Positions 46,536 through 57,897 of a stretch of 64,000 nucleotides of DNA are shown piece by piece; position 1 is the stretch's first letter; each line of letters starts with the position of its first letter. A program made the translations under genes and the position numbers. The stretch is taken from contig CM073889.1 of the NCBI GenBank assembly GCA_037176705.1, positions 55,855,596 through 55,919,595 on the forward strand. The letters are read 5' to 3'. The stretch comes from Molossus alvarezi (lineage: Eukaryota > Chordata > Mammalia > Chiroptera > Molossidae). Below the pieces are notes generated by a model. The model saw nothing but the letters and a program-made list of their open reading frames with translations. It searched no databases and was not told where the DNA came from.

Positions 46536-46805
46536 TGAACATAACAGTCTGAGAAATGGGGTAGTTCCAGAGACGTGGAAGTGGGGTATAGACTGACAAT
46601 CTCCAGAAGAGGGGGTGGTGGGGGAGAGATAAACCACAGAACTTATATGCATGTATGCATGAACAATGGACATGGACAACAAAGCTGGGGACAGGTCAGC
46701 GAGGGTGGGGGAGGGTGGAATCCGTGGGGGGAAAAGGAGAATCATCTGTAACAAAAATAAATTATTTAATTAAATAAAAAATGAAAATAAAAACTAGACA
46801 ACTCA

Positions 46806-49287
46806 GTCTAATAATAAGGTAATTCTGGAAATCAGCTTATTCCCCTACCCAGGGTTGCCTGTTTTTTGGTGTTATGTTTTTACTTATTGTTTTTATTTTT
46901 CATTGCTGCAGGCTCTCTCTGTGCTGAGAATCAGCTTGAGGTGTAAAGTTAAGGTTTCTCAAGTCTTATCTAAGACCTTCTCTGGACATGTGTGGTCACT
47001 TGGTAATTTTACCCATGCAGTTGTTTCTGAGTGTCTGACTCTGGAACGGGGAAAAAGAGAAAAATGAGTGAGGATGGCTACATAAAAGGTCATTGGTCCT
47101 TAAAAATCCTCCAGAAGTCACTTCTGCTGGGAGGGATGAGCTTGAAACAATGGGGGAAGGTGCAAAAACAATGTCTGCCTGACTCTTTGTCTGCACCTCT
47201 GTGATCAGAAACAGCAATCAAATAAATAACCATAGCACAGATCTCTGATATTTTGAGGACAGAGTCATTTTTGCCCACTCTGGTTCCCATGAACTGTGTG
47301 TAAGCTGCTTGAGGAATACCTTCATAGATGCCTGTCACAAGGCTAGGAAAATGGGGCATAGGTAGCTGCTACTGTTGATGAAAATTAACTGCAATGTACC
47401 ATCTAAGCCTTCTCTTGGAAGTTGCAAGCCTTTAATAGAATACAGAGTTACAAAAGTCAGATTCTGTCAGTGCAACTATTGTTTTGGTGAGGAGAGATTC
47501 CTGGTGTTTCCTACTCTGCCATCTCCTAAAGATCCTTTCCATGCATTTTTGCCACACCCAAGTCCAAATCTGTACTTCTCTTGTCTAATATGTAGGGTGA
47601 GTCTCTCACTATCAGTAATATTGCCTTCTTCATCTTATTCAAGTTTCAGCCATTCCCTCACATTTTCCCACTGTGGCTCCCAATGGGAAGCAGAACAAAG
47701 AATTCAGCCCAAGATGAGAAAAGAGAATGGAAGAGTACAAGAAAGAATCTACCGTCACCCGGTCTCCCTGCATGTCTAAAGGAACCCTGCCATCTGACCA
47801 CTAGCCTCCCTTCATCAGCCCCTCTAATCTCATCTCTGGAATCATGCCTGCTGCCTTTCAAATTCCCTAATTTCTCTTCTCTGGTGGAGGGGGAGGGGGA
47901 CCTTTTGCTTGACATCCCTTTGCCACTTTCAATCACTACCTAATTTCTCTTCTCATTTATATTTCAAAATGAATACTACTCCATTTACTCACTAGAAGCT
48001 TATACCTGATTTCCTTACAACATCATTTTCATCTCTCCTTTCAAGCCAAGAGATATTTACTAAGCATCTCCTCTGTGCCAGGCTCCATGGAGATTCTATA
48101 GTGAACAAACCAAGGGCTCCTAGAGCCATGGGTGTGAGAAGCTGAGGCACTGACTGGGGGGGCACCAACTCCATGTGACACTAAGAGAAGCAGGTGAGGA
48201 GACAATGAAGAAAATTAAGTTCCTAAAGATAAATACCAACTGTCTAGTTTTAATCAATGTTCTTCCTTCAGACACTCTCCCCTTCTGTGACATCTGAACC
48301 AGATGGCCATTAGACAGCTGGCTCCCTACCTTCCTTCCCCACAACCCCAAACCTTTACTCCCATGGCTCTCAATCACCCTTTGTCTCCTGAAGAGGCCAT
48401 TCTTCCTCCACTATCCACTGTAGGTCCCTCCCAAGAGCTCCCTGAGAGCCTAGCTCTTCACCCCGTGAACTTCTGTCCTCTAAGAGCTCCCTGTACTCTG
48501 ATAACCTGTGCCAAGGTTGGTCCACAAGGCCCTATATGGTCTGCCCCAGCCTCCCCAACTGACTCACCCCATCAAATCCCTTGGAAACATAGGTAAAAAC
48601 TCAAGTCTTTTCCAAATGCCAAACGCTACTCCCACTGCTGCCCTCAGCTCCCACTCCTCCCCTGCCTATTCAAACCTAACCCAGGTGACAGGTAACTTGA
48701 GGCAAGGCACAGAGGATGGGACTTTGAGCAAGAAACCCAGGACTAATTTCCAATCCACATCTGACTTATTACTCTACCTCCCTCAGCCTCCATTTTCCTG
48801 TTCAACAGGAGACTGCATGACCTACAATGAAGGGTTGTCTCCCACACCAAATAAATTAATGTGTGAAAAAGCAGTGGGAAGCTTGGAAACCATCCTTAGA
48901 ACCAGGGCAGCGATCAGCTACCTGCAGCTCTTCTGAGAGGTCAGTGCCCTGACCTGTATCACATACTTTGAACCTCACCCCTTCTTAGTTATCACTTACG
49001 CTTCTAAAACCAATTCAAATTCCTGACTTCCCAGACCAGAAGCAAACCCTCTTTTCTCAGAAGGCCCAGTGTTTCTCTAAGGAACCCATTTTGTAGGGTT
49101 GGGGTTTGGTGGATAAACAAAATGTAACCTTGAGATATGCATTCTTGCAACCTGGCCAGCCATGAACAAAGTAAGTGTGATAAGAGACAAATAGGTTGGA
49201 AAACCACCCAAGGGAGTGAATGTGTGCGTGAGAAAAGCCGGGTTGGAAAGCCACCCATCAAGAGAGTGAATGTGTAGCCAGAAGAGT
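46806..49287. other. Intron with weak MIR/L2-like trace
   Basis: No gene seen. About 48050-48110 (TTACTAAGCATCTCCTCTGTGCCAGGC in part) resembles a MIR or L2 core. The region was read for the preceding EEFSEC exon on the minus strand without success. Confidence 0.45.
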
Positions 49288-49302
49288 AAGAAAGCTGGGT
49301 CA

Positions 49303-49524
49303 AACACGAAAGTAGGGTACAGACTGACAACCCTCAGAAGAGAGGGTGGTAGGGGGTGGGAAGAGATAAACCACAGAATTTATATGCATGTATGCATAAC
49401 CAATGGACATGGACAACAAAACCGGGGACAGGGTGGGGGGTTGGGGAGGAGGGTGTCAATGGGGTGAAAAAGGAGAAACATCTGTAAGAGAAAAAAAAAA
49501 GTTTAAATAAATAAATAAGAAAGA
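49303..49524 (+). mobile_element. 5'-truncated L1 (3' UTR only)
   Basis: Begins in the L1 3' UTR (GGTACAGACTGACAACCC), includes the ATATGCATGTATGCATAACC motif and a G-rich tract, and ends in an A-rich tail. Target duplications AAGAAAGCTGGGTCA (49288-49302) and AAGAAAGCTAGGTCA (49525-49539) differ at one base. Only about 220 bp were copied. Confidence 0.95.
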
Positions 49525-49539
49525 AAGAAAGCTAGGTCA

Positions 49540-51168
49540 GCAGAGATGCTATCTCAAGGACATGATTACCTAAAGCACAGGGTAACCAAGGGAATCGCTT
49601 TGTAAATAAATCGAGCTGCATCCAGATATCAGGAGCATTTGCTCCCTTGCGATGATCCCCCTCACTCCAAGCCATGTCTGCTTGTAGTTTATTGCGTTGC
49701 AATGACCCCGGCCAGTGCGACAGTCAGCACCATTTTAGCTCTAGCCTTTAACTTCAAGGCAAACCTTCCCCCATTGTTAGTTATTTCACTGGTTGGTCGT
49801 CCTGCCCAAGTGCACAGTACACTCCTTTGGTGGAGGAGGGGTTGGTTCAGTTGGTCTTTTATTCCATACCACTGTGCTCCTGGCCTGCCTGGGGGTAAGC
49901 ACTTAGAGAAAATCAGATTTTTTTTAAGATGAGAGGAAGCAACTCTGAGAAGCTCAAGTTCCCTAAAGAGCAAATTAAACAATCTCAGGAGCCACTGGCT
50001 GCCCAAAGGTCAGTGTGACAAGATGATGCAAGTTCACGGGGAAATTCCAGACAGAGCCTGAGACTCACTCTCCAGTCAAGTCCAGAGCAGCTCAGACAGA
50101 CCATGCTGCCCCTGGAGAAACGTCAAGACTAGATATATTTTTGGGAAAGGTAATACCGAGTGGGAGAAAAATGAGTCTGAGAGGGAAGAAATGAGGAAGG
50201 AAAATGAAAAAAACAAAAAAAGAAAAGAAGAAGAAATAGTGAGGAGAGAGAAGGGAAGACATAAAACACTGAGGAAGAGAAATAAAAAACGGAAAAAAAA
50301 AAAAAAAACACAAGAGAAAAAGAAAGAAAATAAGCTGCTTTCTCAGGGTTTTCTCTGTGCTAAGACTGTACTGAGTGGTCTCTGTGTGACCTCAACACCC
50401 CTTAAGTAGGCACTCTGACCCCTACTGTCAGAGAAGCCAAGTGATTTGCATGGGTCTGCCGGGTACATACTGCTAACTGGCTGGTCTGTAGCAATCCAGA
50501 GTACAGGCCTCTCCCATGGAGAAGGAGAGTCCAAAGCAAGAGCTCCAGCCACAAATATCAGCAAACCAGGCAGGACTCAACCACAGCCAGGACTCAATAC
50601 ATTCACATGGCTTCTGCTTACCCTCCATGAATCTGGGTCTAGAGGGACAGAAAAGGGTAAAAGCATGCACTGAGAATTCCAAATATTAACCATAAAGCTT
50701 TCAGAAATTCAATTATGTTTTATTCAAACCCTTTTGGGCAATGTACTGTAACAAAATAGAGGCATGTGGAGTTGGGTGTCTGGCCCTTTCCAAGGCTGGT
50801 GTTGCTGATTTCCTGAACATGCTACATACTAGGGCACCCTGACTTCTGGCAGAAGGATATTGGGATCCACTGCCTTGGGTTACAGATCTAAACTGGTATC
50901 TGGGTTCTAGAAGCACAAAAGGCTCCAATCCAAGATCTGAAGAAGAACCTTGAGCCCAGATCCACAGCTCAGAGAGTGCAAGCAGGAGCTAGAGCACATT
51001 CAGGTGCTTCTCCTGTTCCCAAATCCCCACCATGTCCTCCAGACTCCCCTCACAGCGGTGGCACATAATGGGGTGAAGCCCAGGCCCAGATATACTGAAT
51101 GTGTATATAGGCTAATCCCTGTCAAATCACAGAAATAATCTCAAATATGTAAAAAAAATAAACAACAA

Positions 51169-51213
<45 letters not shown>

Positions 51214-51283
51214 CACATGATGTATAACTCATGTAAAAGACACAAACAAACAGTATAAGTTTTAGGGTTGGATTAGTAGAATT
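49540..51283. other. Intron with purine-rich and GT tracts
   Basis: A purine-rich stretch at about 50155-50335 and a (GT)n run at 51171-51210. No exon recognised on either strand. Confidence 0.5.
51171..51210. repeat. (GT)20 microsatellite
   Basis: Forty uninterrupted bases of GT. Confidence 0.97.
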
Positions 51284-51293
51284 TAAAAAAGCC

Positions 51294-52183
51294 GGGCGGC
51301 GTAGGGAAACGCAGTATCGCGTTCTCCCACAACCACATCCAAGTTACAACAAAACTACAGAACAACCATCATCAAAAACCGCCTGAAATCAAACTGAATG
51401 GAAGTCCTACAACTACGGAATTAAAAAAAAAAAAAGCAGCTACATCCAGACCGGTAGGAGGGGCGGCGGCGCGAGGGGTGGCGGCAGCGGCGCGGCCGCG
51501 CAACGGGCTGGTCCCACACCCAAGTGTGGCGGATAAAAATCAGGAGGCTCCCGCGGCTGGGAAGGTCCTTCCTGAGGACTGAGGGGTCCCCGTCCCACAC
51601 CAGGTGCCCCGCTCAGGTTTCCAGTGCCAGGAAGAGAAGTCCCCATAACTTCTGGCTGGAAAAACCAGCGGAAACTGAGGCTCAGGGAAGCTGAAGCGGC
51701 TGGAGCCACAGGCAGCTCCCTAAAGGGCCCGCGCACGGACTGGTCGGACTCTCTCCCTCTAAGCTCGGAGGGGAGGCAGCTCGAGGGGCACCAGAGACAC
51801 ACAGGGAAGAACTGAGCTGTTTGGCACTGGAGCGAGGGCTGGAGAGGGGGCTTTCTCGGGGACAAACGTGCTGTCAGAGGCCTTTGTTCCTTTGGTGAGC
51901 CCTTCCCTGGGGCGGCAGACAGAAGCCATATCTGGGACTCCAGAAACCTGGCTCACACTGGTAGCCCCACCCTGCTGACTCCCTGAGGCCCCGCCCCACC
52001 CCGCCCCACACAACTTTCAAGCCCACCAAAGCTGTTGCTACTTCCTTAACCATAGGATTGGCCTGTCTTGGATCCTACTTCAGGTTTTTCCTAAATTCTT
52101 TCAAACGAGCAGCATCTGGTCTCAGCGAGCCCCATACCTCTCATTAAGTAATACACAGAAACAAACACAGGGAGGCAGCCAAA
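51294..52183 (+). promoter_or_regulatory. HAL1 5' UTR with CpG-dense promoter region
   Basis: Starts GGGCGGCGTAGGG, has an A run at 51423-51435, then a CpG-dense core (51440-51760) with motifs GGTAGGAGGGGCGG and GTGTGGCGGATAAAAATCAGG. The last motifs also occur, decayed, in the older element at 54640-54720. A pol II promoter is inferred from L1 biology and the CpG density. Confidence 0.7.
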
Positions 52184-53104
52184 ATGAGGAGACAAAGAAA
52201 CAGGTCCCAAATGAAAGAACAGAACAAAACCCCAAGAAAAGAACTAAGCGAAATGGAGATAAGCAACCTAACAGATGCTGAGTTCAAAATACTGCTTATA
52301 AGGATGCTCAATGAACTCAGTGAGGGCCTCAAGAGCATAAAAAAGTACCAGTCAGAAATGATCGCTGCACAGTTAGAAACAAAGGAGGCTTTAACTGAAA
52401 TAAAGAATAATTTATATAGCTTCAATAATAGAGTACATAAATCCAAGGAGCAAACCATCGATTTGGAATATAAGGAAGCAAAAAACGCCCAACCAGAACA
52501 GCAAAAAGAAAAAAGAATCCAAAAAAATGAGGATAGTGTAAGGAGCCTCTGGGACAACTTCAAGCGTGCCAACATTCGCATCTTGGGGGTGCCGGAAGGA
52601 GAAGAGAGAGAACAAGAAATCGAAAACCTGTTTGAAACAATAATGGCAGAAAACTTTCCTAACTTGGTGAAGGAAACAGACATACAAGTCCAGGAAGCAC
52701 AGAGAGTCCCAAACAAGATGAACCCCAAGAGGCCCACACCAAGACACATCATCATCAAAATGCAAAAGGTTCAAGACAAAGAGAGAATCCTAAAAGCAGC
52801 AAGAGAAAGGCAGCTAGTTACCTACAAGGGAGTTCCCATTAGGCTGTCAGCTGATTTCTCAAAAGAAACTTTGCAGGCCAGAAGGGAGTGGCAAGAAATA
52901 TTCAGAGTGATGAAAACCAAGAACCTACAACCAAGGTTACTCTATCCTGCAAAGCTGTCATTTAGAATCGATGGACATATAAAAACTTTCCCAGACAAGA
53001 AAAAGTTAAAGGAGTTCATCACTACCAAACCGTTATTATATGAAATGATGAAGGGTCTTTTTAAAGAAAAAGATAAAATGTATGAACAAACAAAATGGCA
53101 ATGA
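52184..53104 (+). CDS. HAL1 ORF1p, intact 306 residues
   Basis: L1-type ORF1 protein: an RNA-binding, trimer-forming nucleic acid chaperone that packages its own RNA in cytoplasmic particles. The frame is open from MRRQRNRSQMKEQNKTPRKE to YEQTKWQ. Visible parts: basic N-terminus (1-20); coiled coil (about 30-120) with heptad pattern through LYSFNNRVHKSKEQ; RRM with SVRSLWDNFKRANIRILGVP (about 121-140); C-terminal domain with TPRHIIIKM, RLSADFSKETLQARREWQE and TFPDKKKLKEFITTKPLLYE. Length is slightly below the usual 330-340 residues but all domains are present. The stop TGA overlaps an ATG (ATGA at 53101-53104) that was the ORF2 start. It differs clearly from L1-A to L1-E ORF1, so it is a separate lineage. 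Confidence 0.92.
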   Translation: MRRQRNRSQMKEQNKTPRKELSEMEISNLTDAEFKILLIRMLNELSEGLKSIKKYQSEMIAAQLETKEALTEIKNNLYSFNNRVHKSKEQTIDLEYKEAKNAQPEQQKEKRIQKNEDSVRSLWDNFKRANIRILGVPEGEEREQEIENLFETIMAENFPNLVKETDIQVQEAQRVPNKMNPKRPTPRHIIIKMQKVQDKERILKAARERQLVTYKGVPIRLSADFSKETLQARREWQEIFRVMKTKNLQPRLLYPAKLSFRIDGHIKTFPDKKKLKEFITTKPLLYEMMKGLFKEKDKMYEQTKWQ

Positions 53105-53226
53105 ATACATATCTATCAACAATGGAATCTACAAACAAAATGAACAGGAAGAACAGGAACATTCTCATAGATACAGAGAACATTTTGTTGGTTGCCAGTT
53201 GGGAAAGGGGTTGGGGGAATGGATAA
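53101..53226 (+). pseudogene. ORF2 start remnant fused to 3' UTR (41 codons)
   Basis: The ATG overlapping the ORF1 stop opens MNTYLST, the typical first residues of L1 ORF2, after which the sequence turns into the L1 3' region (TGGAATCTACAAACAAAATG) and stops at TAA 53224-53226. It marks the junction of the deletion that removed ORF2. A translated short product cannot be excluded but no domain remains. Confidence 0.75.
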
Positions 53227-53525
53227 AAAAGGTGAAGGGATTAAGAAGCACAAATTCATTGCTAGACTGACAAACCTCAAAGGGAAAGGGGTTGGGGGGG
53301 TGGGAAGAAATAAACCAAAGAACTTATATGCATAACCAATGGACACAGACAATAGTTTGGGAAAAGGTGGGAGGGGGGCGGAAGTGGGGAGGAGGGGGTC
53401 AATGGGGGAAAAATGCGGAACATCTGTAATACATTTTACATCCAACAATAAAGATGTGGAAAAAATAAAAAAAAATAAAATAAAAATAAAAAAAATAAAA
53501 TAAAATAAAATAAAATAAAAAAGCC

Positions 53526-54476
53526 AATATTTGTTATGCCTTATTTCTCTCACCAGTCAAGCCAGACACAAAACCTACCCCTTGATCTGACTGATTCTCT
53601 ATGGAAATCCCTAGTACAGTGCCAAGCACATAGTAGTTGCTCCACATGTTACAGCCATTATTACTAAATACTTACTATGTACTAGGCTCCATGTCAAGTG
53701 TCCCCTCATAACAAATGATGTGAGGTTGAACTTAGTTCCCATTTTACAGAAGAAATATCAACTCAGAGAGATAAAGTGAATGTCCAATACCAAACAGCTA
53801 GTCAGACACATAGCCAGTAGAATGCACACTTTATAAAAATCTCCTTGGCAGCAGCCAAACCACTTGAGATTTTGCATACCACCCAATCCCAAGAAGGGAG
53901 GAAGGGCCAAAAGAGCCCCAGTGGGCTCTAAGCAGATGTCCTTGGCTAAAATAGAAACAAGGAAATAGAAAGTGTTTAAAAAGCAAGAGAAAACACAGAG
54001 GGAGTCTGGAATAAAGATGCATCAAGGATATTGTCAGATAATAAAATTTAGCAGAAAATAAAATTTAAAAGTCTAGAACACAGAGCAGTATCAAAGTATT
54101 GATAACAACTACCTCAAATTATGTACATGTAGAAAAGACTGACAGGAATCCAGGGAAAAACACTTTAATTTGATGCATTGGGAAGATCATTGGTACATTT
54201 TTATCTCCTATTTTGATTTCTGTTAACACTCATACATGCTTATGCAAGAGTAATTTTAAATGCTTTCAGAGATAAATCACAAAGAAAGACAATCAAAGAG
54301 TTTGCCTACAAAGAAATTAGAAACTTCTGCATGTCAAAAAAAGCTACTAAAGTGTAAAGACATACAGTAAATGCTAAAGACTTATTTGTAGCAAAATGGC
54401 AGGCAAAGAGTTAATTGATAACAATATCTTTATTAATATTAAATACTCCTAAAAATAAAAAAGAAAGCAATAAGTA
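53526..54476. other. Intron with an antisense MIR
   Basis: After the HAL1. MIR at about 53620-53825; the rest is AT-rich and unrecognised. Confidence 0.5.
53620..53825 (-). mobile_element. MIR SINE, antisense
   Basis: TTACTATGTACTAGGCTCC, TTCCCATTTTACAGAAGAAA and CAAACAGCTAGTCAG in order are the antisense MIR core. Confidence 0.85.
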
Positions 54477-56339
54477 GGGGTGCAAGATGGCAGAGTAGGT
54501 AGAAGTTACATTCATCACCTTCCAGGACTAAAGTGAAAATTACAACTAAATTATAAAACAATTAACCTGAATAACCAACTGAAGACTAGCTGAACAGAAG
54601 TCTTATTACCAAAGATTTACAGACAAAGCCACATCAGACTGGTAGGAAGGGTGGAGACGCAAAAGGGGCTGGCCCCTCATGCATATGTGATGGTTGACAA
54701 TCCAGAGAGATATCTCAGCTACAAAGATCTCTCCTGAACCCCACACCAGGTTCCCAAGCCAAAAGCACTAGAGCCAGGAAGAGGATTCCACATAACATCT
54801 AGCTTTGAAAATCAGTGCGGGGTCTGTCCACCAGAAAGACAGGAGTTGGCTAGAAACATAAGTGTCCTCTTACAGGGCCAATGCACAAAATCTCATTCCC
54901 GAACACTCACTCTGGGCTCCATCAGAGAAGAAGCTCTGGGGAACGAGCTGCCAGGGTTCCTGTCCTGAGTCCCTCTCCTACACCACCTAGAGTTGCAGTA
55001 TTTCCTAGGTCGGGTATTCCCTTCCATACAATATCACCCTAAGGGAATGCATTAGCACCACCCTCCCAACTCCCTGTACTCCACCCTCCAGAGCTCACAC
55101 CTTGTGGAAAAGTCTGCTGCCTGAACCCATGGTACAGACTTTCTTGAGGAGATCTGGAGGAGATCAAGGCAGACTCACTGACTTGTGTGGCTCTGGGGCA
55201 GGAGCCATTCCCCCTACCACAGGCCTCACTGGTGCAGCATCCCCAATGACAGATTCATCAACCACACACACAACTTCCAGTGGCCTTGCCTTGTTGAGCT
55301 AACATTCTTAGAAGGCTCTCCAGGAGATCTGGGCAGAATCAAAGAGAGACTGAGTTGTGTGGCTCAAAGACAAGAGTCATTTTTCTCCTGCATGCCCTAC
55401 CAGTGCCACTGTTTCTATGCAGAGTCCACCCTTCACACAGCCAAATTTTGGTTTATTTAAGCATGATGAACTCTTTTGGCCTTGCACTGACAACTGCCTG
55501 AGACTGCCCCACCACAAAGGTTCACACCCAAAGGTGGCAGCTGACCTTGGTGTACCCTGGGACTTTCGCTAAGTGGCCTCAGACCCAACATTGGCACTGA
55601 GTCTGAATCTTATCAATCTGGTGAACACCACTAGCCACTACCTGGTGACTCACTAAGAACCTACCTCACGCAACTCATGTCCTGCCAGAGGCTCTGTCAG
55701 TGACTGAGCCTAATAGGCAGCCAGAGGTAAAGGAGAATCTCAGGGTGCTATGGGACTTTTCCTGGCCTGCCCCCAGGCTTGGTGCTGGTCGAAGCTTGCA
55801 TTGGTGCTCAGCTTGGCCCCTCCCATGCACACCCAAGCCCAACAGATGAAGCAACAAACTGTGGATCACCTTGTAGTTCCAAACAAGGCAGCATATAACA
55901 TTGACCTGCACCAGAGTCCCTCTCAAGAGGCCTCAGAACAAACACAACTAATGGTGGGCTTCAGGCCACATCAGAACACAACCCAAGCTCCACAAACAGT
56001 ATACTCAAAGGAAGATCTCAGCAGGCACCAGACATTATTGGGGTGAATTCTGCTTTATGGGGTCAGCCCCTGCACAGTACCTGTACACTGTGGTCAGGGT
56101 TAATCCTCATAGTCAGCCAGAGAATAAATCTGACCCACAAATCAACCAAAAGCGACAAGACTCAACTATAAAAAAGAAGGGCTCACATAATCCACAGAAG
56201 GAACATTCCTGGAGCACCTAGCTCGGGTGATGAGGGAGACAGGGCCATTGAGCTCCACTAGACACCCACTACATAAGGCCACTCTACCAAGACTGGGAGA
56301 TACTCCATATCTAATACAAATACAGAAAAATACAGACAG

Positions 56340-57235
56340 GCAGCCAAAAAGAGGATATAAACACACATAAAATGCACTAAAGGAAAGAACAGGAGAATTC
56401 CCCAGTAAAAGAAATAGAGGCAAGCAATCTACAAGAAAAAGAGTTCAAAACAATAAAGAAGAAAAACTAAGTGAGAAGTTCAACAGAAAATAGGAAGCAT
56501 TATAAAGGACATAGAAATCATAAAATTAGTCAGAAATAAATAATATGATATATGACATGAAGAACACACTAGAAAAAATCAACAGCAGATGAGATGAAGC
56601 AGACGATCAAATCAATGATTTTGAAGACAAAGAAACAGAAAACACCCAATCATAGTAGAAAAAAATACAACACTTTTTTTTATTTAATTAATTTATTTTT
56701 GTCACAGATCATTCTCCTTTTAACACTTTTTTTTTTTTTTAATGAGGATAGTTTAATGGACTTCTGGGACAACATGAAGCATCACAATATCTGCATCATG
56801 GGGGTACAAAAGCTAAGTAAGGTTTAAAAACCTACTTGAAGAAATAATGACATAAAACTTTCCTAACCTAGTAAAGGAAAAAGACACACAAGTACAGGAA
56901 GTTTAGAGAGTCATAAACAAGAGGAACCCAAAGAGGTCCACACCAAGATACATCATAATTAATGTAGCCAAGGTTAAAGACAAACAGGGAATCTTCAAAG
57001 CAGCAAAAGAAAAGCAATTAGTAACCAACAAGGGAGCTCACATAAGACTGATGGCTGATGTATCAATAGAAACATTGCACTAAATATTTAAAGTGATGAA
57101 AAGCAAGGACCTACAACCAGGACAACTCTACCCAGAAAGGCTATATCATTTAACAATGAAGAAGAAATAAAAATCTTTCCAGACAAAAAGCTAAAGAAGT
57201 TATTTACCACCAAACCAGTATTATAAGAAATGTCA
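56340..57235 (+). pseudogene. ORF1 remnant of the older HAL1-like element
   Basis: Decayed matches to the 52184-53104 frame: AGGAGAATTCCCCAGTAAAAG (start region), GGACTTCTGGGACAACATGAAG (RRM), TTTCCTAACCTAGTAAAGG, and CATAAGACTGATGGCTGATG (C-terminal domain). Stops and indels are numerous and a 40-bp L1 insertion lies at 56682-56721. Confidence 0.75.
56682..56721 (-). mobile_element. Ultra-short L1 3' end insertion
   Basis: About 40 bp of the L1 3' terminus (antisense of AAAAGGAGAATGATCTGTGAC plus tail), flanked by AACACTTTTTTTT at 56669-56681 and AACAC with a T run from 56722. It has a target duplication although almost nothing was copied. Confidence 0.8.
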
Positions 57236-57897
57236 AAGGGACTTAACTTAAAGTAGAAAGAAGGAAAAAAAAAAGAGAGAAACATAGTTATAAAATATAA
57301 AATAACAATAAATACATACCTATCAATAATCACTTTAAATGTAAATAGACTAAATGTTCCAATCAAAAACTGTAGGATACTCAGTCATAAAAAAAAAAAA
57401 AAAATGAGGAAATCTTACCTTTTGTGACAGCATTGATGGACATGAAGATTACTATGCTAAGTGATATAAGCCAGTGAGAGAAAGACAATATCATATGCTC
57501 TCACTTATATGTGGAATGAATGAACAAAACAAACTGATGAACAAAATAGAAACAGAGGCATGGATACACAGAACATACTGGCAGCTATCAGAGGGGAAGG
57601 AGGATGAGGGACTGGATGAAAGAAGGTAAACTAATTAAGCAAAAATATATATATAAATAACACACACACACTGACAACAGTGTGGTAAAAGCTGCGGAAA
57701 GGGAGAAGGGGATGGGGAGTAGGTGGAGGTGGCAAAGGGGAGGGATGGAAGGGGGATGGAAGGGGGATAGAAAAAGACTCTACTTGGGGCAATGGGTGTA
57801 CAATGCAGATGATATTTTGTTAAGTTGTATACTTGAAACCTGTATGGTTTTGCGAACCAATGTCACCCCAATAAATTCAATTAAAAAAAAAAAAAAA

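Larger units (their letters stand above)
41004..46788 (+). mobile_element. L1-E, full-length LINE-1 without monomers
   Basis: Plus-strand, antisense to EEFSEC, 5.8 kb. The 5' end AAGCCCGAGCAAAATGGCGACG aligns with the L1-A 5' end. Target duplications are 17 bp: AAAAATTAAACAACTCA (40987-41003) and AAAAACTAGACAACTCA (46789-46805), 15 of 17 matching. Carries both ORF remnants and a 3' UTR ending TAACAAAAATAAATT and a mixed A-rich tail. Confidence 0.95.
51294..53515 (+). mobile_element. Young half-L1 (HAL1): 5' UTR, ORF1, no ORF2
   Basis: A 2.2-kb unit with a CpG-rich 5' UTR, one open ORF1, and an L1-type 3' UTR directly after it (AACTTATATGCATAACCAATG, G-rich tract, ACATCTGTAATAC) ending in a (TAAAA)n tail. 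ORF2 is missing except for its first codons. Target duplications are short: TAAAAAAGCC at 51284-51293 and 53516-53525. Dense CpGs survive at about 51450-51500, arguing for a recent insertion. HAL1s are a known mammalian class (ORF1-only L1 derivatives that borrow ORF2p). Family-level identity needs a library comparison. Confidence 0.88.
54477..57896 (+). mobile_element. Older HAL1-like element, ORF2 largely missing
   Basis: 5' end AGGGGTGCAAGATGGCAGAG, then a 5' UTR sharing motifs with the young HAL1 (CTGAACAGAAGTCTTATTAC, CAGACTGGTAGGAAGGG), an eroded ORF1, about 22 codons of ORF2 start, an abrupt switch to the ORF2 end, and a 3' UTR with AATAAATTCAATT and A tail near 57881-57897. No clear target duplication found. 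It is far more decayed than the 51294 element. It could be a HAL1 or an L1 with a later deletion. Confidence 0.75.

Noticed and set aside
51440..51865. Proline-rich minus-strand protein over the CpG-dense region
   Set aside because: Antisense reading of the HAL1 5' UTR. GC-rich sequence gives chance open frames.
53116..53553. 145-residue minus-strand frame
   Set aside because: Antisense of the HAL1 3' UTR and (TAAAA)n tail, with no similarity to a host protein.
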